The notes under the pieces were generated by a model. The model was not told where the DNA came from. It saw only the letters and a program-made list of their open reading frames with translations, and did no database searches. Of a stretch of 64,000 bases of DNA, positions 47,001 through 56,532 are shown piece by piece (the stretch's first letter is position 1; each line of letters opens with the position of its first letter). The stretch spans positions 5,632,603 through 5,696,602 of the forward strand of contig NC_033641.1 in assembly GCF_001540865.1 (NCBI RefSeq), written 5' to 3'. The stretch is from Ananas comosus. Lineage: Eukaryota; Streptophyta; Magnoliopsida; Poales; Bromeliaceae. A program made the position numbers and the translations under genes.

Positions 47001-50000
47001 GTATTTTTATTTGATTTCAAGTTGGTTTTGGTGACTTTTGAAACCTTTAGAATGTATCTTGATTGATGAGTAGTGTCTTACTTTTGGCCTCTTTGACCAC
47101 AGATTCCTCATCTTTCCCTCACCTTCTTCGAACCTTGTCAATCCATGTAAGTAGAAATTACCCTCCGAGTTCGCCATCAAAATTAAATTAAATCCCCTTG
47201 CTAAATAGTTGCAATATTCATTTTATTCTATATATCTATTTGCATGATAACTTGTGCTTACTTTTACATGTATTTATGAACATGTGATTTTTTGCTTACC
47301 ATACATTGCTTCTTACTTAAACCCTTAGATTGATGCATTCCATTTAGATAGGGATAAAGTGATTAAATTGCATGACCTTGAAACTATATGCTTACTACCT
47401 ATAGTTACTAATTGTTATATATTGTAGTAGTTAGGATACATTTTGAAACATAAGCTTGTATTGAAATTCCACCTAACTTTTTACACTTCGAAAATAGGAA
47501 TCTTGACATTACGTGATATTTTTGTTGAACAAAATTTGATGGGATAGCACATTGCCATAAGAGTGCGTTTGGTTCAGATTATCCTAGCTGGATTACAGGC
47601 AAACCTGTCAGGATTACTACGTTTGGTTCATCTAGTATGTAATCTGATCAATAATGTAGTATTACAAATGATGCAAGATTACACCAAAAATATTACCAAA
47701 CGAGGGATGGAAATCTCGTATTACTGATGACGGGTTATCCTGCATTCATGTAAAATTACAAGTTTATCCCTTCGAACCCACTAACCTTTTCAATGCTTCA
47801 CTTTTAAAATATTAATTAAATTTTTAAATTGTCAAATTTTAAATTTTAAATTTTAAATTTCTCGTTTCAAGTTTCAAGTTTCAAGTTTCAAAATTTTAAA
47901 ATTTAAAATTTTAAACTTCAAATTTAGATTTTAATTCTAAATTTTAAATTTATATTTATATTTTAAATTTTAAATTTTAAAATTTAAATTTATAAATTAT
48001 ATATTTATATTTTAAATTAAAATATTAAATTTTATGTTTTTGTTCAAATTTTAAATTTTAAATTTTAAATTTAAAAATAAAATTTAAATTCAAATTTTAA
48101 ATTATTTAAAAGAAAATTTACTAGAAAATTTATTATTTGTAAATAGTAAAAAATTTTAGCCAAATATAATTACGGGCAACTTTGGAATAAATTATACTTT
48201 GTTGTCAGGATCACTGAATTTTATAAACTGAACCAAACATAATAATTCTATATACATTGCAATCCAACATTACATTACTGCATTAAACTAAATACGCTAA
48301 TGCAGTATCAGTAGTAACCTCATTCAGAAATCCAAGATACCTGGATATGTCGAAATTAATCTGCAATGTTACATAACGTGAACCAAACGCGCCCTAATTG
48401 ACATCTTAGATGCATTATTTTGAAAACCCTGAACATTAGTTTCTCCCAATACTAAATTACTTGTTACTTTATTATTGTTCTCTTATGCTTGTGAAATGAT
48501 TATGTTATGACTGTGGAGAGAGATTAGATGTAGATTTTATGGTAATGTGAGATGTGGATTCCTAGCGTAGAGATGTGATTATGATTATGGCTATGTGATA
48601 AGGATTATGTAGTGGATCGAGACCGGGGGTCCTAATTGTATGTGAGATATGTGATGATGGTCGAGATTGAGAGCGATATTCTAGATGGAGGTCAGGTATA
48701 GTTTGTGCTAATTGAGACTATAAGACCTATACTCTAGACGAATGTTGGATATAGTGTTGTGGAGTGGAGCTTAGATAACTACACTCTGGACGAATGTCGA
48801 ATGTAGCTAGGGCGGTGAGGCATTGCACGCAAGTGAACTGTCCGGAGACGAGAGTTAAACTGCAGACGGACGAGTACAAACAAAATGACAGTTCCGCAAA
48901 ACACGCACTGTGGGGGGGTGATATGCTAGACAAATATCATATATCACAAGTAGAATAAATAATGTGAGGCTAGACGAATGTCGTCTTATATTATGACTGT
49001 GATTTTGGATGGAAATGTGGTGTTGGAGATGGAGGTACCATCTGCAAATAAATGATGGTTTAATTGCTTTTTGTGGGGAAATAAGGCAGCTTAGTTGTTA
49101 TTTGTGGGGATATAAGAGGGTTTTGATTGCTTTGTGCTGGGAGATAATGGAGGACGCAATATGTATTGTGGGGCATAATTTTTTTTATTTTACTATGAGT
49201 TTAATGTTAAAATTGCATTTATATTTTATTAAAAATTAAAGTTTATTGAACAAAACATATGCATATAGGTTGCGTTCTATTCGAGAACTAAATTTTGGAA
49301 ATAAACTTTGTTCCTTAGAAGAAAGGATATCTTGATATAACTGTAAATTTATATTTGGATGCAATCAAAGGATATTCTCGAGGATATCTTTAATTCCATT
49401 TGAATAAAAAGTCTAGAACATTGTCTAAATATGTTTTAAAAAATTGAAAAATACAATACATAAGAAATTCCAACTTTTATATTTATCCAATATTGATATA
49501 ATGAAAAATATAAATAATTTTATAAAAGAACTTTTTAATATAAGTTATATTTTAATATATCTATAATATATATATTATATCTAATAATTTATAATATAAT
49601 ATTATCAATTCAAAATATTATACTATACTAATAAGATAGTATTAATTTTAATGAACAATAATATTAATTTTAATACAATTTCATTAACATACATCAGAAA
49701 ATAATATAATATATACTAAATACATATATAATAAAATAATATAATAATAATATATATAATATGACTTAATGAATAAAATAATATATCATGTTTTAATAAA
49801 ATATATTATAGTTAGTAAAAATTATTTTATAACAAAAATATTTATATTAATATATTTTTTTATTTATTTATATATTTATAAAAGAAATTGTATTTATATT
49901 TATTATATTAAATTTTATTGAACAAAACATATGTATATAGGTTGCGTTCTATTCGAGAACTAACTTTTGGAAATAAACTTTGTTCCCTAGAAGAAAAGAT

Positions 50001-53000
50001 ATCCTGATATAACTGTAAATTTACATTTGGATGCAATCAAAGGATATTCTCGAGGATATCTTTAATAGCATTTCAATAAAAAGTCTATAACATTGTCTAA
50101 ATATGTTTTAAAAAATTGAAAAATACAAATATTTTTTATAGAGAATTATAAATTCCAACTTTTATATTTATCCAATATTGATATAATGAAAAATATAAAT
50201 AATGTTATAAAAGTACTTTTTAATATATGTTATATTTTAATATATCTGTAATATATATATATATATATATATATATAATAATTTATAATATAATATTATC
50301 AATTCATAATATTATATTATACTAGTAATTTTAATACAATTTTATTAACATACATCAGAAAATAATATAATATATACAAAATACATATATAATAAAGTAA
50401 TATAATAATATATATAAAATGACTTCCACTTGCAACATTCCTTTATTTTTCTAAACCTTCCTAATTTTGTTTCACATTAAGCTTTCAAATGCTTACTAAA
50501 CACATAATTGCCTTAGAAAGGAACATGTTCTCACTGACAAAATATTCAGATTAAATTTATGTCAATACACGAGACAATTTAAAGTGTTACCAAAAATCAA
50601 TAAAACAAACTATAAAGAGTAACACTACTACTATGTATAAGATGGTGGAAAGTTGACATCATACAAAGATTAAAAGATGCAATAAGAGCCCAAAAACAAA
50701 TGAAAAAGCACTTATCAAGAAATCAAAGATAGCCTAACCTGAAATATCCCATTTGAAAGCAACTCGCCTTCAGCAACAATAATGGTGTTCTCGACAAAGA
50801 ACCCTGAAGTGATTTTGTACTCTCATATTAAGGAAACAAGTTGTTCGATAGTTCTCCTTATTGAAGAAAGAAAGACAAAAAGGTTGGAAATTCACTGCTT
50901 GAAGGCAGCTAGCTATAACTAAGAGACTGCTTGGCCCAACTGGAGATTTTGCAAGGACTATTGTGTAAGTGATGCTGTTTGAAAAAGACTCAGCTTTTTC
51001 AGTTGAAAAAAACAAAACATTCCAATAACTTCGCAGTTCGCACCAAAGGTGGAAGCAGAAACATCAAGTCGGACCTGCTTTTGGACATCAAAAGCTCATT
51101 CTAGTTTCCTTCTCCAGCTGCAAACTCCAAACTTTTGGTTTGTGATTATTAGCTTCTACTTCTCCAGTCGAAGTGTTCCATAAGTTAAGGCCAAATAGGA
51201 CTGGTTTTAAGACAGCTTGATATAGCAGTTTCGAAAGCATTCTCATGAGTAAATTCAGATAAATGTCGTCATTCTTCCTACCAATCAACTTCAGATTGGA
51301 AGACTATTTGCAAGTTTGAATAGCATATTGGACACTTGCTATCAATCAGGTTTAGATTCTCTTATGCATGATAGAAAGAAATCACAGAATCATCAACTTC
51401 ATTTAAAAAAAAAAATAGCAGGAGGACAATATAACAATCATTATACGCGGCAGTAAAAGGAAGAAATCAGAATACAAGGACAAAAATGTAATGTAACACA
51501 ATCTTCTAATAACCACAGAGCGCAGATATATTCAGTATCTAGGATTGTCTTTGATTTCTTTGCTAGATCGCAACTTAAGTTAAAATCGAACTTCCTCAAT
51601 CGGCTAACTTTTATGCTTGAAATTTAGGTAAAATATGGAATTACCCCTCAAACTATGGCATTTTAAAATAGCTCCTTCAACTTCATTTATCGACACACCC
51701 TCAATGTTAATCAATTCGATTTAAGTTATTCCTTTAGAAAATTAAGGATCCCAATAAAGTTAACTGATCTACCTTGCTTCCAGCTAACATGATTGTTAAT
51801 TACTTTAGCAATTAATGGTTAAAACTTCCAGATTTACTACAAAGGGCAGATGAAATAATAGAAAGCGAAATAAACAAAAGCTGAGGGGATGTCAATCAAC
51901 ATAATGTTACTTTTCTCCAAAAACTAAAAAAAAATTAAAAAAAAAAAATAACGTAGCCTTACGGGATCTATTTCAAAATAACCATTAGTTTAGGGTTATT
52001 TGTACACAAATTAATACAAATATATCTTACTCTACTACTTCATCAACAGTTAGCATTTTAGCATGTTTTATTGCAGATAATGTTTAGAATTATAACAAAA
52101 ACTTTGTTAATCAGCTTCTCCATACAGATTAAATGTAGAACAGAAATATTTGCCATAGACACAAGAACAGCATATGATTTATTGCCTTCGCCAAAGCCTA
52201 CTTGAAAACTAGTCAATGAATGCTCTACCTAGTTTCAATGAGGGAAAAGACAATGGCACTGCAATTATTTACCACGATGTGCGTGTATCACTGAATATGT
52301 AGTGAAATGTTGCATAGGATGTGCTGGATGGTTTAGCACCATAGGCATAGTTGGTGTGTCTGCGAATCATTTGGAAACAAATTGTGTATGACATGACATA
52401 ATAGATGGGAACTATAGTGAGCTAATGGAAATCGTGTCAAGACAATTAAATTAAACAAAAAATCGATATCGCAAGTATAAACTAAAAGCCTTTAGGATAT
52501 TGCATTGGACAAATCAATCGGGACTGCAGCGGTCGGATCTTCCAAGAAGAATTGGCCTTCCTCCAGCTGAGAAATCACCCCCATAATCCATCTCCTCCCA
52601 GCGCATCCAATCAGAGACTGTACTGGGGTTATCTGCTCAGCGGCAAAACTCAAAAATAAAAGAATCAATCAGACGAAGAGAGAAAAGCATTTTACCGACC
52701 AAAGATCTTGAACACCGAAAATTAGCTAGAATGCACGCAAATTTCATATCGGAGGGTGGTCGGGACACGTATGCAAAAGGGTTTAAGAAGAAACAAGAAA
52801 AGGCCGTAGCAAAATGTTCACGAAGTACATATACCTCACAGCTCTCGGCTTCACTCATTTCAAAATCAAACGACGACCTGGAGAAATACTTATCGCGGGA
52901 AAGCCTCTGGAGAAGCAGTTGGTGCCGGTCCCTGTACAAGTCGGCTTTGTCGCCAGCTTCCCCGTGGATGGGCAACTGCCCCGTGCGCCTATTTCGAACG

Positions 53001-53651
53001 AAAAGCACTCGTTCGTGATTTTGCTCGAGCGTAAAACCGACCGACCGACGGAAACATGAATGAAATCTATCTTTGAAGAAGAGGAGGAGGTTCATACTCA
53101 CTCGTAGAACACTTTTTTGATGGGGTCGTATTGAAATCGAGGTACGACAAAGGCGTCGATCACGCGTAAGGCCGAGCGGCTGCTGACGGCGGCGGACGCC
53201 GGATCTACGGCGGCTTCGGCTTCGAGGAGGAGGCTAACCACTCGGCGAACGGCCTCCTTGTCCAGAATGGACGATTTTACTGGGGAGGAAAAGAAGAGAA
53301 GAGAAGAGAAGAGAAGAGAAGAGGATCCCTCTGCGGTTAGGGTTGAGAATGGAAAATTAAAATAAAAATAAGAATAAGAATAGAAAAGGATAGAGAGGGA
53401 GAGAAGACACTAGAGAAGCGTGCGCGGAAGGAAGGGAAGGAGGGGGAATGAATAATGATGTTTTTTTTTAGCGGTGGAGAATTACGAGACTCCTTGTCGA
53501 TCTCGTCGATCAGGAGGTCGAGGGCGTCGTCCTCGGCGTCGGGGAAGCGGGAGAGGAAGGAGACGACCTCCTCCAAGGCGTCCACCTTCAAGGTGAAGCC
53601 TCGGAGTTTAAACCTGCGCTGCACCTTCTTCCGAGTCCCCGCCGCCCCCAT
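35870..53651 (-). CDS. DPB2: DNA polymerase epsilon subunit B
   Basis: This is the accessory B subunit of DNA polymerase epsilon, the leading-strand replicase; it holds the complex together in the nucleus. Exons (minus strand, each high to low): 53651-53486, 53279-53102, 52988-52835, 52632-52504, 50819-50739, 38032-37928, 37828-37748, 37662-37529, 37398-37304, 36953-36854, 36414-36300, 36210-36100, 36016-35870. Phases agree at every junction and give 531 codons plus TAA, close to the roughly 530 residues of plant homologues. The N-terminus ([17 protein letters not shown]) is the helical domain; the C-terminal two thirds is the inactive calcineurin-like phosphoesterase fold, with [43 protein letters not shown] and [18 protein letters not shown]. 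Introns are 83-439 bp except introns 4 (1.7 kb) and 5 (12.7 kb, full of transposons). All donors are GT except intron 4, which seems to use GC. Confidence 0.93.
39869..39895. promoter_or_regulatory. ACCGGT palindrome pair in solo LTR
   Basis: There are two cores, at 39869 and 39890, 21 bp apart, with GGGGACCGGTCCC and GGACCGGTCCC flanks. The TATA-like TATATGG at 39981 lies about 86 bp downstream. Confidence 0.6.
41455..41830. repeat. Degenerate GGCATAGTATCATG repeats in LTR
   Basis: About seven degenerate units combine GAGGCATAGTA, CATGTATAG and CTATGTAGTAGCTCAT and recur every 40-60 bp. They lie in the U5-side half of the solo LTR. The fragment at 3347-4007 has related units. Confidence 0.55.
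42656..42868 (+). mobile_element. Small MITE copy 1
   Basis: The 213-bp unit starts GGGGATTTTGCTTATT and ends GATATTATCCCT. CATAAAA occurs on both sides (42649-42655 and 42870-42876), consistent with an 8-9 bp target duplication as made by Mutator-like elements (inference). It interrupts the hAT coding sequence. Confidence 0.55.
43042..43256 (-). mobile_element. Small MITE copy 2, inverted
   Basis: This 215-bp unit is the reverse complement of copy 1 with scattered changes, starting AGGGATAATATCTAAT and ending GCAAAAGCCCCC. About 170 bases of hAT sequence separate the copies. Flanks CTCATATTG and ATCATAAAT are only weakly alike. Confidence 0.55.
43497..45954 (+). pseudogene. Decayed Ty3/gypsy element lacking RT
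   Basis: The left end (43497-43617) matches the start of the 3' LTR at 45955, so it is a truncated 5' LTR. It is followed by a gag/protease remnant (about 43740-44330, with [16 protein letters not shown] sequence) and then directly by the integrase region ([48 protein letters not shown]) and a C-terminal region near 45480-45890. Reverse transcriptase and most of RNase H are missing. There are many stops and frameshifts. A polypurine tract (AAAAGGGAAAGGAT) ends at about 45954. Confidence 0.75.
45955..47557 (+). repeat. 3' LTR of the decayed gypsy element (start)
   Basis: It begins TGTAATGACTATACC after the PPT, with AAATTT-rich repeats to about 46080. A CT-rich leader-like tract lies at 46560-46640. 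The right end is not clear: the MITE at 47561 interrupts it, and LTR-like sequence (CTAGACGAATGTCG motifs) continues to about 49000. Confidence 0.5.
47561..48394. mobile_element. PIF/Harbinger (Tourist-like) MITE
   Basis: The terminal inverted repeats are GAGTGCGTTTGGTTCA and, reverse complemented, GGGCGCGTTTGGTTCA. The 3-bp TAA duplication (47558-47560 and 48395-48397) is the typical PIF/Harbinger target. Its 834 bp contain no transposase. The middle is a long run of AAATTTTAAATTT-like sequence. Confidence 0.75.
48398..49242. other. Intron stretch with CTAGACGAATGTCG repeats
   Basis: Variants of CTAGACGAATGTCG or CTGGACGAATGTCG recur at about 48735, 48785 and 48965. The stretch may be the end of the gypsy LTR that starts at 45955. 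There are no coding signals. Confidence 0.35.
49243..50425. repeat. Direct repeat pair of ~0.5 kb in intron 5
   Basis: About 520 bases from 49243 recur from 49915, offset 672, starting at TTATTGAACAAAACATATG. Copies differ by small changes and by a TA-tract length change near 50255. Both end in AT-rich ATAATATAATAATATATA. Short identical flanks were not found, so a local duplication is as likely as LTRs. Confidence 0.7.
50739..50819 (-). CDS. DPB2: DPB2 exon 5
   Basis: This 81-bp exon (27 codons) reads [20 protein letters not shown] then SNGIFQ, ending before GTTAGG. It is isolated between the 1.7-kb intron 4 and the 12.7-kb intron 5, so annotation programs may easily miss it. Confidence 0.9.
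50820..52503 (-). other. DPB2 intron 4, candidate GC-AG intron
   Basis: The coding frame runs to 52504 and the next bases on the minus strand are GCAATA; no GT is available before an in-frame stop. The acceptor at 50821-50820 is AG, and phase 0 agrees on both sides. No gene or clear transposon is visible inside. Confidence 0.6.
52504..53651 (-). CDS. DPB2: DPB2 exons 1-4
   Basis: Exon 1 (53651-53486) begins with ATG and covers residues 1-55, ending in phase 1 before GTAATT. Exon 2 (53279-53102) follows a CCCCAG acceptor and ends before GTGAGT. Exon 3 (52988-52835) reads [20 protein letters not shown] and ends before GTATAT. Exon 4 (52632-52504) reads [20 protein letters not shown] to residue 209. 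The start was chosen because it begins the conserved N-terminal helical domain and gives the family's usual length. Confidence 0.92.
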
Positions 53652-53800
53652 TCCTAACGGGGACGCTCGCTCGCTCGATAACCCTACCTCGCTCTTCTGG
53701 GCGAAGGGCGGGAAGACGAGAAACTTATACTTATTAGATCCCCTTCGGCCTTCGGGGATGGGAAAAGTAATATATATTTTTTATTATTCTTTCTTGAGCT
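53652..53800 (-). promoter_or_regulatory. DPB2 5' region with an E2F-like site
   Basis: The minus strand carries TTCCCGCC at 53714-53707, close to the E2F binding consensus that is common in replication-gene promoters. It lies about 56 bases upstream of the ATG. No clear TATA box was identified. Confidence 0.35.
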
Positions 53801-54074
53801 TAAAGAAGGTCAATTTGCAAAAAAAAAATTCGCTTATTTTGGGCTTTTATAAAAACGGACCATCTTTTTCATTTTTACGGATTCAAACCACTTTTTCGGT
53901 GAACTGATCAAAATATCCTCATACTTTTTTCTCTATCCTCTTTTTTTTTCTCTCGTTCTTTTTTTTCTCTCTCCACAGAAGGCAGCAGAGACGGAGGCAA
54001 AAACAGCCCGCCTCGCCTCCGCCCCGCACGCCCTCGCCCTCGCCCTCGCCCTCGCCCGTACACCCCGGCTCTCC

Positions 54075-55210
54075 TCGTCTTCTACCCTGCTGAAGCCACG
54101 CCACCACCTTCTTCTCCACTAGGGCACGGCGACATCGAGACGCGGGCTCTTCTCCTCCACCGCGCGTCGGAACGCCGAGACATCGTCGGAGGCTGCGAGA
54201 TCGTCTTCGACGACGTTTCGGTGGTTGCGACAGAAAGTAAGGAAGAGGTGGTGACAAAAAAAATTATAAAAAAAAGAATAATAAAAGATAAAAATAAAAA
54301 TTATTTTTTTCTTACAGAAAAGGTCAAAAAATATAGAAGAGAAAAGAAAATAATGAAATTACACTCTTAAAATATAATTATACTGTTTTAAAAAAATTTA
54401 CACTGTTTTAATAAAATTACACTATTTGATATATAAATTACACTCTTGTGAAATAGACTTTACACTCTTTAAGCCAAGCTTGCACCATTTAGAAAAATTT
54501 TGCACTATTTCGTTTTTTTTTTTCTTTTTCTCTTCTTCTTCTTCCTCTTCTTCCTGCGGGCGATGGATGCTACCTTCCTTCTGCCCTTGCTCCCCCAGGT
54601 CAGCAGCAGCTCCAGGGCGTGCCGCATGTTCAGCGCCCCCACGACGACACCAGCTTCCCCTGCGAGATGCTCGCCACGATTGCGTCCCTCAGCAGCGGCG
54701 GCGTTGAACTCGACGAGCGACGACGACGCGCCGGAGTTGAGGAGCGGACGACGTCGAGGGCGAACTCGGTGGGGCTCTCGCTGCCGGGGACAGGGCACCC
54801 GAATGCGGCGAGGAAGTTGGCAAGGCGGCACGGGTCGCCGCAGTAGGCGGCGCGGTCGCACGAGAGGATGAGGAGGCGGTCTACGAGCACTAGCACGCCC
54901 CCGCTCTCCTCGTCTTCGACCCTGCCGAGGCCACGCCACCACCTTTTTTCTCCACTAGGGCACGGCGACGTCGAGACACGAGCTCTTCTCCTCCACCACG
55001 CGTCGGAACGCCGAGACATCGTCGGAGGCTGCGAAATCGTCTCCGACGACGTCGCGGTGGTTGCGACAGAAAGCAAGGAAGAGGTGGTGACAAAAAAAAT
55101 TATAAAAAAAAGAATAATAAAAGATAAAAATAAAAATTATTTTTTTCTTACAGAAAAGGTCAAAAAATATAGAAGAGAAAAGAAAATGATGAAATTACAC
55201 TCTTAAAATA
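54075..55210. repeat. Duplicated mosaic block A (two copies)
   Basis: Copy 1 is about 54075-54373 and copy 2 about 54895-55210. Both run from CTCCTCGTCTTC through GGGCACGGCGAC and GAGGTGGTGACAAA to GAAATTACACTC. They differ by a few bases. Copy 2 ends exactly at the NN at 55211-55212. I cannot identify the source of the GC-rich part. Confidence 0.75.
54505..54890 (-). pseudogene. ABCG transporter fragment, copy 1
   Basis: The minus strand reads VLVLVDRLLILSCDRAAYCG, then FGCPVPGSESPTEFALDVV, then (in another frame) SGASSSLVEFN and, in the first frame, ASISQGKLVSS. This is the segment after the nucleotide-binding H-loop in plant half-size ABCG transporters. It lacks Walker A, the signature motif and all membrane segments, and it has a frameshift. 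It is a gene scrap and not a transporter. Confidence 0.7.
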
Positions 55211-55212
55211 NN
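55211..55212. other. Undetermined bases (NN)
   Basis: Two unknown bases lie exactly at the end of block A copy 2. Because they coincide with a repeat end, the join may be an assembly artefact. Confidence 0.9.
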
Positions 55213-56000
55213 TATAAAATTCTCACGTTAAAGTAATAACCGAAAAGCGAAGCTATAAAAACCTGGAAAAGACCTTCTTTTTTTCTTAAAGCTAGGGCTA
55301 GCGCGTGCTACGAAAAAACCTATTAAAAAACGGAGTGGTGGAGAGGGGAATGAGAGATCCCAGTCGTCGTGGTGGTTTTGCAGCGGCTTCTGCTAGTCGC
55401 GTCGGCGGGCAAGTCGCGGGACGCAGCGCGGTTGCGGGGATGGAGGCGGGTGCGGCCCAAGAGCACGCGGTGGTGCGGCGGCGGCGGTGCGGCCCAAGAA
55501 GAAGGAAACGAAGGACAGCCTCTACCTACGGAGGAAGGGAAAGGAGAACGAAAGGGCCCAGTCGTTGTCTAGGCGCCGCGCGGCGCGCGACTGTGGTCGA
55601 AGGGGGCGCTCTACGAACGGCACTAGCGCAGGAAGTCGCCGTCGCCACAACTTGAGCCGCTCGCTGCTGCTACGCGGCCCGAGCTCCTCGCCTGCCGCAG
55701 CTCCCGCTTGAGCCGCCCCCAGAGCGGCCGCCCCTACCCCGTGGGCTTACGCCGCTCCTTCAGCCGCTCCGCCACGCCCAGCGGCGTCATCCGCCGCACC
55801 GGCGCGCTCTCCTATTCCTCCGCCAGTTGCTCGGGCTCGTGCGTTGCCGAGCCGACCACCTGCCTCCACTGCTGCTGCGAGGGCTGCGCGCGGTACATCT
55901 ACGGAGGGAGGGAGAGGGGAACGAGGGGTCCCAGTCGTCGTCGAAGCCCCTCGCGGCACGCAAATCGCGCGGCGCGCAAGTCGCGGGGCGCGGCGCGGTC
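55213..56000. other. GC-rich region with internal repeats, no recognised gene
   Basis: The stretch is GC-rich with several open frames of low complexity (Arg/Ala/Gly). The phrases GGGGATGGA, GGAGGGA and AAGTCGCGGG recur around 55410-55520 and 55900-56000, so parts are duplicated. Nothing matches a family I know. Confidence 0.4.
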
Positions 56001-56007
56001 GCGGGGA

Positions 56008-56532
56008 TGGAATTACACTGTTTTAAAAAAAATTTACACTATTTTAATAAAATTTCACTATTTGATATATAAATTACACTCTTTTGAAATAGACTTTACA
56101 CTCTTTAAGCCAAGCTTGCACCATTTAGAAAAATTTTGCACTATTTTGTTTTTTTTTTCTCTATCTTCTTCTTCTTCTTCCTCTTCTTCTTGCGGGCGAT
56201 GGATGCCACCCTCCTTCTCCCCTTGCTCCCTCAGGTCAACAGCAGCTCTAGGGCGCGCCACATGTTCAGCACCCCCACGACGACACCAGCTTCCCCTGCG
56301 AGATGCTCGCCGCGATCGCGTCCCTCAGCAGCGGCGATGTTGAACTCGATGAGCGACGATGACGCGCCGGAGTTAAAGAGCGGACGGCGTCGAGGGCGAA
56401 CTCGGCGGGGCTCTCGCCAGCGGGGACAGGGCACCCGAATGCGGCGAGGAAGTTGGCAAGGCGGCGCGGGTCACCGCAGTAGGCGGCGTGATCGCACGAG
56501 AGGATGAGGAGGCGGTCTATGAGCACCAGCAC
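56008..56532 (-). pseudogene. ABCG fragment copy 2, with AT-rich lead-in
   Basis: Positions 56008-56160 repeat the TTACACT-rich stretch of 54385-54510. Positions 56170-56532 repeat the ABCG fragment (VLVLIDRLLILSCDHAAYCG, FGCPVPAGESPAEFALDAV, ASISQGKLVSS). It is split at 56532 by a solo LTR and continues at 59459-59525. The same frameshift as in copy 1 shows that it predates the duplication. Confidence 0.7.

Larger units (their letters stand above)
38033..50738 (-). other. DPB2 intron 5 (12.7 kb), transposon-filled
   Basis: The intron lies between the GTTAGG donor after 50739 and the TATAG acceptor before 38032. It contains a hAT pseudogene with nested insertions, a decayed gypsy element, an 834-bp MITE and long AT-rich repeats. 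Nearly all inserted genes read on the plus strand, opposite to DPB2. Confidence 0.85.

Noticed and set aside
51088..51288. Minus-strand 66-codon frame in DPB2 intron 4
   Set aside because: It has no homology I recognise, no splice-compatible phase with exons 4 and 5, and DPB2 homologues have no such segment.
54500..55093. Arg-rich frames on the minus strand as a new basic protein
   Set aside because: They are off-frame readings of the ABCG scrap and the GC-rich block A.
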